A DNA stretch of 64,000 nt. Source: Sulfitobacter sabulilitoris. GTDB lineage: Bacteria > Pseudomonadota > Alphaproteobacteria > Rhodobacterales > Rhodobacteraceae. Positions within the stretch are counted from its first letter, which is position 1; each line of letters begins with the position of its first letter. Both the position numbers and the translations under genes were made by a program. Below, in pieces: positions 1 to 8,788 of the stretch. The stretch is taken from positions 1,165,415 through 1,229,414 of the forward strand of contig NZ_VANS01000001.1 of the NCBI RefSeq assembly GCF_005887615.1, read 5' to 3'. Below the pieces are notes generated by a model, which was given only the letters and a program-made list of their open reading frames with translations, made no database searches and was not told where the DNA came from.

Positions 1-82
1 CGGGCCCGCAGGTGGCCTGCCACCGGCAGGGCACCTCATCATGGTGCGCGCGCGCCAGCGCGCTCCGCGGGATCACGGACAC

Positions 83-2428
83 TTAAAAGGGAATGTCGTC
101 GCAGCCGGTGATGAACTTGGCCACCACCTTCTTCACCCCGGCCTTCTCGAACGCGATCTCAAGCTTGTCGCCCTCGATCCCCGTCACTTCGCCATAGCCG
201 AATTTCTGGTGGAACACCCGCTCACCCATGGTGAAACTCGACAGCGCGTTCATGTCGATCACGGTGTTGCGGGTCTCGCGCGGCTGGCTCATCGGCCGCT
301 CGGCGCTGCGTGACTGCAGGCGTCGCCAGCCGGGCGAGTTGTAGACATTCGCTTCGGCCGCCGCATCGTGCAGCCTTGACGCCGGCATCGCCGCGGCCCC
401 GTATCCGCCGCCATAAAGCCCCGGCGGCGTCAGCACCTCGACGTGCTCATCCGGCAGTTCGTCGATGAACCGCGACGGCATGGAGGATTGCCATTGCCCG
501 AACACCCGTCGATTGGCGGCAAAGGAGATGGTGCAGACCTCTTCGGCCCGCGTGATGCCGACATAGGCCAGCCGCCGCTCCTCCTCCAGCCCCTTCAGCC
601 CGCTTTCGTCCATCGACCGCTGCGAGGGGAACAACCCATCTTCCCATCCGGGCAGAAACACCACCGGAAATTCCAGCCCCTTGGCGGCGTGCAGGGTCAT
701 GACAGAGATTTTCTCTCCCCCGTCGTCGGTTTCGTTGTCCATGATCAGGCTGACGTGTTCCAGAAACCCCTGCAGGTTCTCGAACTGCTCCAGCGCCTTG
801 ACCAGTTCCTTGAGGTTTTCCAACCGGCCCGGCGCCTCGGGGGTCTTGTCGTTCTGCCAGAACCCGGTGTAGCCGCTTTCGTCGAGGATGATCTCGGCCA
901 ATTCCATGTGGGATACATCCGCGTCGCCTGCCATGCGGCCCCAGCGGGCGATCCCCTCCATCAGCCGGGCCAGTTCCGCCCCGCCCTTGCCGCCGATCGC
1001 CTTGGTCTCGACCACCAGCCGCGCGCCCTCGACAAGGCTGAGACCGTTGTCGCGGGCATGGCGCTGGATCGTCTGCTGCGCCTTGTCGCCAAGGCCGCGT
1101 TTGGGCGTGTTGACGATCCGCTCGAAGGCCAGATCGTCGTCAGGCGACGTGACGACGCGGAAATAGGCCATGGCGTCGCGGATCTCCATCCGCTCGTAGA
1201 AGCGTGGCCCGCCGATCACCCGGTACGGCAGCCCGATGGTCAGGAACCGGTCCTCGAAGGCGCGCATCTGGTGGCTGGCGCGCACCAGGATCGCCATGTC
1301 GTCCAGACCGAACCTGTCCATCCCGCGCGTGCCGCGCTGCGCCGCCTCGATCTCCTCGCCGATCCAGCGCGCCTCCTCCTCGCCGTCCCAATGGCCGATC
1401 AGGCGAACCTTCTCGCCCTCCTGCGCCTCGGTCCAGAGCGTCTTGCCCAGCCGGCCTTCATTGCCTTCGATCACACCCGAGGCCGCAGCCAGAATATGCG
1501 GGGTGGACCGGTAGTTCTGTTCCAACCGGACCACATGCGCGCCGGGAAAGTCCTTTTCGAACCGCAGGATATTGCCCACCTCGGCCCCGCGCCAGCCATA
1601 GATCGACTGGTCGTCGTCACCGACGCAGCAGATGTTCTTGTGCGCCCCCGCCAGCAGCCGCAGCCACAGGTACTGCGCCACGTTCGTGTCCTGGTATTCG
1701 TCCACAAGGATGTATTTGAACCAGCGCTGGTATTGCTCCAGCACATCGGGGTGGGCCTGAAAGATCGTGACCATATGCAGCAGCAGATCGCCGAAATCGG
1801 TGGCGTTCAGCTCGCGCAGGCGGGTCTGGTACTGCGCATAGATTTCGGTGCCGCGGTGGTTGTAGGCCCCTGCATCCGCGGCTGGCACCTTCTCGGGCGT
1901 CAACGCGCGGTTCTTCCAGCCGTCGATGATGCCAAGCAGCATCCGCGCGGGCCAGCGCTTGTCGTCGATGCCCTCGGTCGCGACCAGTTGCTTGAGCAGT
2001 CGCAACTGATCGTCGGTGTCCAGGATGGTGAAGTTCGATTTCAGCCCCGCCAATTCCGCGTGCCGCCGCAAAAGCTTGACGCAGATGGCGTGGAAGGTGC
2101 CCAGCCAAGGCATCCCTTCGATCGGCTGGCCCAGCATCTGGCCTACGCGGTTCTTCATCTCGCGCGCGGCCTTGTTGGTAAAGGTCACGGCAAGGATTTC
2201 ATTGGGCCGTGCACGCCCGGTGTTCATCAGGTGCACGATCCGCGCGGTCAGGGCGCGCGTCTTGCCCGTGCCCGCCCCCGCCAGCATCAGCACGGGCCCG
2301 TCCATCTGCTCTACCGCGGCACGTTGTGCGGGGTTCAACCCGTCCAGATAGGGCTGCGGCCGCGCGGCCATCGCGCGCGCCGACAGCGATGCGCCGTCAA
2401 AGGCGTCCATTTCATCGAAACTGCTCAT
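83..2428 (-). CDS. uvrD: ATP-dependent DNA helicase UvrD/PcrA (superfamily 1A)
   Basis: 3'-5' DNA helicase of nucleotide excision repair, mismatch repair and replication-fork clearing, acting in the cytoplasm. The 781-residue product has the usual UvrD/PcrA length. Walker A (GAGTGKT) ends near residue 57, Walker B is VDEYQD, and the SF1 motifs QNYRST and VMTLHAAKGLEF follow. A C-terminal segment starting GERVFHQKFGYGEV matches the PcrA/UvrD Tudor-like domain that binds RNA polymerase. The reading frame stays open upstream to 3202, but that extension is low-complexity Arg/Ala/Pro. The ATG at 2428 (MSSFDEMD) fits the family and leaves room for the intergenic SOS box. It is divergent from the oxidase gene at 2533. 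LexA control is inferred from the box at 2470-2484. Confidence 0.96.
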   Translation of the reverse strand: MSSFDEMDAFDGASLSARAMAARPQPYLDGLNPAQRAAVEQMDGPVLMLAGAGTGKTRALTARIVHLMNTGRARPNEILAVTFTNKAAREMKNRVGQMLGQPIEGMPWLGTFHAICVKLLRRHAELAGLKSNFTILDTDDQLRLLKQLVATEGIDDKRWPARMLLGIIDGWKNRALTPEKVPAADAGAYNHRGTEIYAQYQTRLRELNATDFGDLLLHMVTIFQAHPDVLEQYQRWFKYILVDEYQDTNVAQYLWLRLLAGAHKNICCVGDDDQSIYGWRGAEVGNILRFEKDFPGAHVVRLEQNYRSTPHILAAASGVIEGNEGRLGKTLWTEAQEGEKVRLIGHWDGEEEARWIGEEIEAAQRGTRGMDRFGLDDMAILVRASHQMRAFEDRFLTIGLPYRVIGGPRFYERMEIRDAMAYFRVVTSPDDDLAFERIVNTPKRGLGDKAQQTIQRHARDNGLSLVEGARLVVETKAIGGKGGAELARLMEGIARWGRMAGDADVSHMELAEIILDESGYTGFWQNDKTPEAPGRLENLKELVKALEQFENLQGFLEHVSLIMDNETDDGGEKISVMTLHAAKGLEFPVVFLPGWEDGLFPSQRSMDESGLKGLEEERRLAYVGITRAEEVCTISFAANRRVFGQWQSSMPSRFIDELPDEHVEVLTPPGLYGGGYGAAAMPASRLHDAAAEANVYNSPGWRRLQSRSAERPMSQPRETRNTVIDMNALSSFTMGERVFHQKFGYGEVTGIEGDKLEIAFEKAGVKKVVAKFITGCDDIPF

Positions 2429-2469
2429 GGCGAACAACCTAGCGCCAGATGACCGATAGATAAAGGTTC

Positions 2470-2484
2470 GTTCACACTTCGTTC
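2470..2484. promoter_or_regulatory. LexA (SOS) box, alphaproteobacterial type
   Basis: A perfect GTTC-N7-GTTC match (GTTC at 2470-2473 and 2481-2484) lies 41 bp upstream of the uvrD start, in the 104-bp gap between uvrD and the divergent oxidase gene. This is the established direct-repeat operator of alphaproteobacterial LexA. Control of uvrD is inferred. The oxidase could also be affected by position. Confidence 0.75.
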
Positions 2485-2532
2485 CGCAGGTTTTTGCGCC
2501 ACCTCTGGACAATCGCGCGGCGGCGGCGGCAA

Positions 2533-3681
2533 ATGGCGCATATGGACCTGCACAACACCTATCCCGCGTTGTCCGATCTGCGCCGCCGCGCGCAGCGGCG
2601 ACTCCCGAAATTCGTCTGGGAATACCTGGATTCGGCCACCGGGACCGAAGCCACCAAACATCACAACCGCCGCAGGCTGGACCGTGTCGGGCTGATGCCC
2701 TCGGTGCTGCACGGCGAATTCGAACCCGACCTGGGCGTCGATGTCCTGGGCGCGCGCCTGCCCTTGCCGTTCGGCATCGCACCGGTCGGCATGTCGGGCC
2801 TGATCTGGCCCGATGCCGAAGGCCACCTGGCACGGGCGGCGGCGCGCGCCGGAATTCCTTATGGGCTGTCCACCGTCGCAAGCCAGTCACCCGAGGATCT
2901 GGCCCCGCACCTGGGCGCGCATGGCTGGTTTCAGATGTATCCGCCCCGCGACCCCGACATCCGCGCCGACATGCTGGCGCGCGCGCGCGGCGCCGGGTTC
3001 GGCACGCTGATCCTGACGCTGGATGTCCCCGTGGCATCGCGCCGCGAACGCCAGACCCGGTCGGGCCTGACACAGCCGCCGCGCCTGACCCCCCGCCTGC
3101 TGGCGCAGGTGGCCCTGCGTCCCGCCTGGGCCTTGGGGATGGCGCAGCGGGGCATGCCCCGGATGCGGATGCTGGAGAAATACAGCACCGCGACGGCGAC
3201 AACCCTGTCGTCCACCGCGCATGTCGGATACCTGCTGCGCACGACGCTGGATTGGGACTATGTCCATCGCCTGCGCGAGGCCTGGGACGGGCCGTTCATC
3301 GTCAAGGGCGTGCTTCGCCCCGAGGATGCGGCCCCCCTGGCGGCGGCGGGGATCGATGCGATCTGGGTGTCGAACCACGCCGGCCGCCAGTTCGACGCGG
3401 CCCCCGCCAGCATCGACGCGCTGCCGGGCATCCGCGCCGCGACGGATCTGCCGCTGATTTTCGACAGCGGGATCGAAGGCGGGCTGGATATCCTGCGCGC
3501 CTTTGCCCTTGGTGCGGACTTCGTGATGCTGGGCCGCGCCTTTCATTTCGCGCTGGCCGCCCTGGGCCCGCGCGGAATAGACCACCTGATCGACATTCTG
3601 GCCAAGGATCTGATCGCCAACATGGGGCAACTGGGCGCGCGCGACCTGCGCAGTCTGCCTGCGGCCTTTGCCCTGCCGTGA
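2533..3681 (+). CDS. FMN-dependent alpha-hydroxy-acid oxidase/dehydrogenase (LldD family)
   Basis: Flavoprotein of the L-lactate dehydrogenase/glycolate oxidase/mandelate dehydrogenase family, which oxidises an L-2-hydroxy acid to the 2-oxo acid. The 382-residue product is a TIM barrel. The conserved SNHAGRQ motif supplies the active-site base (about H282) and a substrate-binding Arg (about R285). The FMN-phosphate segment DSGIEGGLDILRA and ALGADFVMLGRA follow. The upstream ATG at 2494 gives a poorly conserved basic leader, so MAHMDLHN at 2533 (or the ATG at 2542) is preferred. No clear Shine-Dalgarno sequence was seen. L-lactate is the commonest substrate, but the sequence alone does not settle it. 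The gene stands alone between uvrD and pyc. Confidence 0.88.
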   Translation: MAHMDLHNTYPALSDLRRRAQRRLPKFVWEYLDSATGTEATKHHNRRRLDRVGLMPSVLHGEFEPDLGVDVLGARLPLPFGIAPVGMSGLIWPDAEGHLARAAARAGIPYGLSTVASQSPEDLAPHLGAHGWFQMYPPRDPDIRADMLARARGAGFGTLILTLDVPVASRRERQTRSGLTQPPRLTPRLLAQVALRPAWALGMAQRGMPRMRMLEKYSTATATTLSSTAHVGYLLRTTLDWDYVHRLREAWDGPFIVKGVLRPEDAAPLAAAGIDAIWVSNHAGRQFDAAPASIDALPGIRAATDLPLIFDSGIEGGLDILRAFALGADFVMLGRAFHFALAALGPRGIDHLIDILAKDLIANMGQLGARDLRSLPAAFALP

Positions 3682-3827
3682 CTGCCGCCACAGATATCCG
3701 CTTGCAAATGCCGCGCCGCAGCACTTTGATGGCGCACAGATCGGGCCGCTACCCAGTTCTACGAGTTTACCCCTTTGGGTTTTCTTCCTAAACAGGCCCG
3801 ACGCCCGCAACCTGACAGAGGCCAAGC

Positions 3828-6800
3828 ATGACCGAGTTCCGCAAGATACTGATCGCCAACCGGGGCGAAATCGCCATTCGCATCATGCGCGCCGCGAACG
3901 AGATGGGCAAGAAGACCGTCGCCATCTATGCCGAAGAGGACAAGCTGGGCCTGCACCGTTTCAAGGCAGACGAGGCCTACCGCATCGGCGAGGGGCTGGG
4001 CCCGGTGGCCGCGTATCTGAGCATCGACGAAATCATTCGCGTGGCCAAGGCCAGCGGCTCCGACGCGGTGCACCCCGGCTATGGCCTGCTGTCGGAAAAC
4101 CCCGACCTGGTGGACGCCTGCGAACAAAACGGCATCACCTTCATCGGTCCGCGCGCAGAGACGATGCGCAAGCTGGGCGACAAGGCCAGCGCGCGACGCG
4201 TCGCGATCGAGTCGGGCGTGCCGGTAATCCCCGCGACCGAGGTGCTGGGCACCGACATGGACGCCATTCGCAAGGAAGCGGCTGCGGTCGGCTATCCCCT
4301 GATGCTCAAGGCGTCCTGGGGCGGCGGCGGGCGTGGCATGCGCCCGATCCTCAGCGAGGATGAACTGGAGGAAAAGGTTCTCGAAGGCCGCCGCGAAGCC
4401 GAGGCCGCCTTTGGCAACGGCGAGGGCTATCTGGAAAAGATGATCCAGCGCGCCCGCCATGTCGAAGTGCAGATCCTTGGCGATACCCATGGCAACATCT
4501 ACCACCTCTATGAGCGTGACTGCTCGGTGCAGCGCCGCAACCAGAAGGTGGTGGAGCGCGCGCCCGCACCCTACCTCTCGGAGGCGCAGCGCGCCGAGTT
4601 GTGCGAGCTGGGCCGCAAGATCTGCGCCCATGTGAATTACGAATGCGCGGGCACGGTCGAATTCCTGATGGATATGGACGACGAGCAGTTCTACTTCATC
4701 GAGGTGAACCCCCGCGTGCAGGTCGAACACACCGTCACCGAGGAAGTGACCGGCATCGACATCGTGCGCGCGCAGATCCTGATCGCCGAGGGCAAGACCA
4801 TTGCCGAGGCGACCGGCAAGGCGCGCCAGGAGGATATCACCCTCACCGGGCACGCATTGCAGACGCGGATCACCACCGAGGATCCGCAGAACAACTTCAT
4901 TCCCGATTATGGCCGCATCACCGCCTATCGTTCGGCCACGGGCATGGGTATCCGGCTGGATGGCGGAACGGCCTATGCGGGGGGCGTGATCACGCGCTAT
5001 TACGACAGCCTGCTGACCAAGGTGACGGCCAAGGCGCCGACGCCCGAAATGGCGATTGCCCGGATGGACCGGGCGTTGCGCGAATTCCGCATCCGCGGCG
5101 TCAGCACCAACATCGCCTTCGTCGAAAACCTGCTCAAGCATCCGACGTTTCTCAACAACGAATACACCACCAGGTTCATCGACGAGACGCCCGAGCTGTT
5201 TCAGTTCAAGCAGCGGCGCGACCGTGGCACCAAGGTGCTGACCTATATCGCGGACATCACCGTCAACGGCCACCCCGAGACCAAGACCCACCCCCGCCCG
5301 GCGGCCCATGTGCGCGACCCCAGGCCGCCGCGGCTGCGGGCCGAGCCGACGATGGGCACCCGCAACCTGCTGGAACAGAAGGGCCCGCAGGCCGTCGCCG
5401 ACTGGATGGGGCAGCAGCGGCAACTTCTGGTGACCGATACCACCATGCGCGACGGGCACCAAAGCCTGCTGGCCACGCGGATGCGCAGCCACGACATGAT
5501 CAAGGTGGCGCCGGCCTATTCCGCCAACCTGCCGCAGCTTTTCTCGGTCGAATGCTGGGGCGGAGCGACCTTCGACGTGGCCTATCGCTTCTTGCAGGAA
5601 TGCCCCTGGCAGCGGCTGCGCGACCTGCGCGCGGCCATGCCCAACGTGATGACCCAGATGCTGCTGCGCGGATCGAACGGGGTTGGCTATACCAATTACC
5701 CCGACAACGTGGTGCAGGAATTCGTGCGTGTCGCGGCGGGCACCGGCGTCGACGTGTTCCGCGTGTTCGACAGCCTCAACTGGGTGGAGAACATGCGCGT
5801 CGCGATGGATGCGGTGATCGACAGCGGCAAGATCTGCGAAGGGGCGGTCTGCTATACCGGCGACATCCTCGATCCCGACCGCGCCAAGTACGACCTGAAA
5901 TACTATGTCAAGATGGGCAAGGACCTGCGCGATGCGGGTGCGCATATTCTCGGCCTCAAGGACATGGCGGGCCTGTTGAAGCCCGCGGCCGCGCGGCAAC
6001 TGATCCGCGCGCTCAAGACCGAAGTCGGCCTGCCCATCCATTTCCACACCCACGACACCGCCGGGGTGGCCTGCGCGACGATCCTCGCCGCATCCGAAGC
6101 GGGCGTGGACGCGGTCGATTGCGCGATGGACGCCTTCAGCGGCAACACCAGCCAGGCAACCTTCGGGTCGGTGGTCGAAGCGCTGCGCCACACCGACCGG
6201 GACACCGGCTTCGACATCGGCGCGGTGCGCGACATCTCGAACTACTGGGAAGAGGTGCGCGGCCATTACGCCGCCTTCGAAAGCGGCATGCAGGCGCCCT
6301 CCTCCGAGGTCTACCTGCACGAGATGCCCGGCGGGCAGTTCACCAACCTCAAGGCGCAGGCCGCGTCGCTGGGCCTGGCGGACCGCTGGCCCGAGGTGGC
6401 GCACACCTATGCGGATGTGAACCAGATGTTCGGCGATATCGTCAAGGTCACGCCCAGCTCGAAGGTGGTGGGCGACATGGCGCTGATGATGGTGAGCCAG
6501 GGCCTGACCCGGGCCGAGGTCGAGGACCCCGGGACCGAAGTGTCCTTTCCCGACAGCGTGATCGACATGATGCGCGGCAACCTGGGCCAGCCCCCCGGCG
6601 GGTTCCCCGACGGCATCGTGAAAAAGGTGCTGAAGGACGAGGCCCCCAATACCGAACGCCCCGGCAAGCACCTGCCCCCCGCCGATCTTGAGGCGCTGCG
6701 CGCCGAAGCCAGCGCGGCGATGGACGGCAAGCCCGTCGATGACGAGGACCTGTCGGGATACCTGATGTATCCCAAGGTGTTCCTCGACTACATGGGCCGC

Positions 6801-7268
6801 CATCGCACCTATGGCCCGGTGCGCGTGCTGCCCACCAAGACATTCTTTTACGGTATGGAACCGGGCGAGGAAATCAGCGCCGAGATCGACCCCGGCAAGA
6901 CGCTCGAAATCCGCCTGCAGGCCGTGGGCGAGACCAACGAGGACGGCGAGGTCAAGGTGTTCTTTGAACTGAACGGCCAGCCGCGCGTGATCCGGGTGAG
7001 CAACCGCCTTGTCAAATCCACGACCGTTCAGCGCCCCAAGGCCGAAGCTGGCAACCCCGACCATATCGGCGCACCGATGCCCGGCGTCGTGGCCAGCGTC
7101 GCCGCCAAGGAAGGGGCGCGGGTCAAGGCCGGCGACCTGCTGCTGACGATCGAGGCCATGAAGATGGAAACCGGCATCCACGCAGAGCGCGATGCCGTGG
7201 TCAAGGCCATGCATGTCCAACCCGGCAGCCAGATCGACGCCAAGGACCTGCTGGTCGAATTGGAGTGA
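3828..7268 (+). CDS. pyc: Pyruvate carboxylase
   Basis: Biotin-dependent anaplerotic enzyme: pyruvate + HCO3- + ATP gives oxaloacetate. At 1146 residues it is full length for the single-chain (alpha4) form. An N-terminal biotin carboxylase domain (about 1-455) carries the Gly-rich ATP loop GGGGRGM and the catalytic region IEVNPRVQVEHTVTE. The carboxyltransferase domain starts near 535 with TTMRDGHQS, contains the metal-site Lys of GLKDMAG (about 711) and the HTHDTAG motif near 740. A PYC/OADA domain follows. The C-terminal biotinyl domain has EAMKMET with biotinyl-Lys at K1112. The preceding 146-bp gap probably holds its promoter. It appears monocistronic, with a strong hairpin just downstream. 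Confidence 0.98.
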   Translation: MTEFRKILIANRGEIAIRIMRAANEMGKKTVAIYAEEDKLGLHRFKADEAYRIGEGLGPVAAYLSIDEIIRVAKASGSDAVHPGYGLLSENPDLVDACEQNGITFIGPRAETMRKLGDKASARRVAIESGVPVIPATEVLGTDMDAIRKEAAAVGYPLMLKASWGGGGRGMRPILSEDELEEKVLEGRREAEAAFGNGEGYLEKMIQRARHVEVQILGDTHGNIYHLYERDCSVQRRNQKVVERAPAPYLSEAQRAELCELGRKICAHVNYECAGTVEFLMDMDDEQFYFIEVNPRVQVEHTVTEEVTGIDIVRAQILIAEGKTIAEATGKARQEDITLTGHALQTRITTEDPQNNFIPDYGRITAYRSATGMGIRLDGGTAYAGGVITRYYDSLLTKVTAKAPTPEMAIARMDRALREFRIRGVSTNIAFVENLLKHPTFLNNEYTTRFIDETPELFQFKQRRDRGTKVLTYIADITVNGHPETKTHPRPAAHVRDPRPPRLRAEPTMGTRNLLEQKGPQAVADWMGQQRQLLVTDTTMRDGHQSLLATRMRSHDMIKVAPAYSANLPQLFSVECWGGATFDVAYRFLQECPWQRLRDLRAAMPNVMTQMLLRGSNGVGYTNYPDNVVQEFVRVAAGTGVDVFRVFDSLNWVENMRVAMDAVIDSGKICEGAVCYTGDILDPDRAKYDLKYYVKMGKDLRDAGAHILGLKDMAGLLKPAAARQLIRALKTEVGLPIHFHTHDTAGVACATILAASEAGVDAVDCAMDAFSGNTSQATFGSVVEALRHTDRDTGFDIGAVRDISNYWEEVRGHYAAFESGMQAPSSEVYLHEMPGGQFTNLKAQAASLGLADRWPEVAHTYADVNQMFGDIVKVTPSSKVVGDMALMMVSQGLTRAEVEDPGTEVSFPDSVIDMMRGNLGQPPGGFPDGIVKKVLKDEAPNTERPGKHLPPADLEALRAEASAAMDGKPVDDEDLSGYLMYPKVFLDYMGRHRTYGPVRVLPTKTFFYGMEPGEEISAEIDPGKTLEIRLQAVGETNEDGEVKVFFELNGQPRVIRVSNRLVKSTTVQRPKAEAGNPDHIGAPMPGVVASVAAKEGARVKAGDLLLTIEAMKMETGIHAERDAVVKAMHVQPGSQIDAKDLLVELE

Positions 7269-7272
7269 TCCA

Positions 7273-7300
7273 TTCCCCGCGCCGTAGAAGGCGCGGGGAA
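7273..7300. terminator. Perfect 11-bp hairpin between convergent genes
   Basis: An 11-bp perfect inverted repeat (7273-7283 with 7290-7300) with a 6-nt loop GTAGAA lies between the 3' ends of pyc and the Gly/Asn-rich gene. It lacks a T-tract on either strand, so a role as a bidirectional terminator or mRNA-stabilising hairpin is inferred from stem strength and position. Confidence 0.5.
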
Positions 7301-7313
7301 AGGACCGTGTGGT

Positions 7314-8339
7314 TCAGTCCTGAACTTCGGCGGTTTCCGACAGGCCCAGAAGATCGTTGAGTTCCGCCAGAGCCTCGGGCGACAGGTCGGACGCGCCCGG
7401 CAATGCATCAAAGCTGGACTGCGTGATGTCCTCGGCCTCGGACACTTTGTCAGCGGCGAGCGCGGCGGTCGCCTCTGCTTCGGTCACGTCCTCTTCGGCT
7501 TCGGAGACCCGCGTCCCGGCCAGCGTGACGTCCTCCTCGGCCGCGCGCTGCGCCTCCTTGGCTTCGGCCAATTCGGCCTCCGTCGCCGTGGAGGATGCCT
7601 CGACCTCGGCCAGGGTCGCCTCGGCCTTGTCCAGCATGTCCTGCGCTTCGCTGAGCGCTGCGATCGCTGCGGTTTCCTCCGCGATCGCCTCTTCGACGCC
7701 AAGCAGCGCGCCTGCCAATGCGTCCTCGGCCTCGACCTCGGCGATCGTCGCCTCGCGGTAGGTATTGAGCATCCCCGGCATGCTGTTCGGGGCGGCGTTC
7801 TGCAGTCCGTTCAGGCTTGCGTGGGCCGCGTTCAGACCCTTGAGCTCGGACGCGATGGCGCCCCGGCTCGAGCGCGCGTTCGGCCGGGCAGAGACGCGCG
7901 CGGCCTGAACGCTCGGGCCTTTGGCGCCCTTCGCCTTGCCCTTGGTGCCGGGCGTGGCATTTGCACTGCGTTCCTTGCCTGCGGATTTCCCGGCCCCCGA
8001 GCCATGGCTGGCCGCGTCGCGGCCCTTGCCCTGACCAAGCGACTTGCCGCCACCCGATGACCCGCCCCAGGCCGATCCGCCGGCGTTGCCGTTCGCGCCG
8101 CCATTTCCATTGCCGCCGCCGTTTCCGTTGCCGCCGCCGTTTCCACCACCGTTGCCGCCGCCGTTTCCATTGCCGCCGCCGTTTCCACCACCATTGCCGC
8201 CGCCATTGCCGCCACCATTGCCGCCGCCATTGCCCTTGGCAAAGGCCGGCTCAGCGACGAATGTCGCCGTCACGACGCCCAAGGCCCCCGAAAGCGCCAG
8301 AACCAGGCCGAAGGCGCCTAAACAAGTCTTTCGTCTCAT
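7314..8339 (-). CDS. Secreted Gly/Asn-repeat protein with Ala/Glu-rich coiled-coil C-terminus (unknown function)
   Basis: I do not recognise this 341-residue protein as a named family. The start at 8339 is preferred over the ATG at 8405: it has a purine-rich ribosome site (AAGAGAA) and opens directly into a signal peptide (basic MRRK, hydrophobic core, cleavage near AFA-KG at about residue 32). Mature order: about 55 residues of GGGN/GGN repeats, then a Lys/Ser/Ala-rich basic segment to about 165, then about 150 residues of Ala/Glu-rich heptad-like sequence predicted to be coiled coil, ending in an acidic tail. Composition suggests an exported, flexible surface or matrix protein. Nothing catalytic is visible. 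It is convergent with pyc and followed upstream by tRNA-Gly. Confidence 0.75.
   Translation of the reverse strand: MRRKTCLGAFGLVLALSGALGVVTATFVAEPAFAKGNGGGNGGGNGGGNGGGNGGGNGNGGGNGGGNGGGNGNGGGNGNGGANGNAGGSAWGGSSGGGKSLGQGKGRDAASHGSGAGKSAGKERSANATPGTKGKAKGAKGPSVQAARVSARPNARSSRGAIASELKGLNAAHASLNGLQNAAPNSMPGMLNTYREATIAEVEAEDALAGALLGVEEAIAEETAAIAALSEAQDMLDKAEATLAEVEASSTATEAELAEAKEAQRAAEEDVTLAGTRVSEAEEDVTEAEATAALAADKVSEAEDITQSSFDALPGASDLSPEALAELNDLLGLSETAEVQD
8098..8232. repeat. GGC/AAT trinucleotide-rich coding minisatellite
   Basis: Tandem 9-12-bp units that on the minus strand read as GGC and GGA codons interspersed with AAT/AAC encode the GGGN/GGN tract of the secreted protein at 7314-8339. Units are near-identical at the DNA level, so copy number is likely to vary by slippage. 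It lacks the spacer structure of a CRISPR array. Confidence 0.85.
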
Positions 8340-8608
8340 GCCAATTCTCTTTCTTTCTCGTTGTCCAAATGCCTGTCGGCGATCACGCCACACTGCCGTC
8401 ACCAAAGGCGATCTGTATATAGTACCGCGTCTTTATGGCGATTCTGCGCCAAAACACGCCGAATGCGCGATCTGGAGCCGCCACCCGGATCCGCGCCTTG
8501 GTCCGCCCCCGGAACCATCTTCGCCAATCCGATTTTTTTTGCCGGTTTGCCTGATTTTCCTCTTGCAGGTGCCCGCATGTCTGGGTATTTCCGCCTCACA
8601 CGAAGGAA

Positions 8609-8683
8609 GCGGGCGTAGCTCAGGGGTAGAGCATAACCTTGCCAAGGTTAGGGTCGGGCGTTCGAATCGCCTCGCCCGCTCCA
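8609..8683 (+). tRNA. tRNA-Gly (anticodon GCC)
   Basis: A 75-nt cloverleaf with encoded CCA. Acceptor GCGGGCG (8609-8615) pairs with CGCCCGC (8673-8679), with discriminator T. The D-arm contains AGCTCAGGGGTAGAGC. The anticodon stem is CCTTGCCAAGG with GCC in the loop, and the T-arm is GGGCG-TTCGAAT-CGCCT. It reads GGY glycine codons. A terminator follows at 8712. Confidence 0.97.
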
Positions 8684-8711
8684 ACGTGGACCGCACCCCA
8701 CGGTCGAACAT

Positions 8712-8737
8712 AAAAGGCCGCCTTAGGGCGGCCTTTT
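8712..8737. terminator. Rho-independent terminator (bidirectional)
   Basis: AAAAGGCCGCC (8712-8722) pairs with GGCGGCCTTTT (8727-8737) across a short loop, with a T-rich run after it on the plus strand and A/T flanks on the minus strand. It lies between tRNA-Gly (+) and the 3' end of the sit operon (-), and can serve both. Confidence 0.88.
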
Positions 8738-8788
8738 GTTCTTTCATTTATTATTTTTTTCCAGTGACTTGGCGGGCGATCTTGACGC

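Noticed and set aside
443-2452. Long open frame of 669 codons on the plus strand opposite uvrD
   Set aside because: It is the antisense shadow of uvrD in GC-rich DNA, with His/Gln/Arg-rich composition and no recognisable domain.
3759-7220. 1153-codon minus-strand frame opposite pyruvate carboxylase
   Set aside because: It mirrors the third-position GC bias of pyc, has no family features and lies fully inside a clear real gene.
8098-8232. Possible CRISPR array
   Set aside because: The short tandem units have no unique spacers and encode the Gly/Asn tract of a signal-peptide protein.
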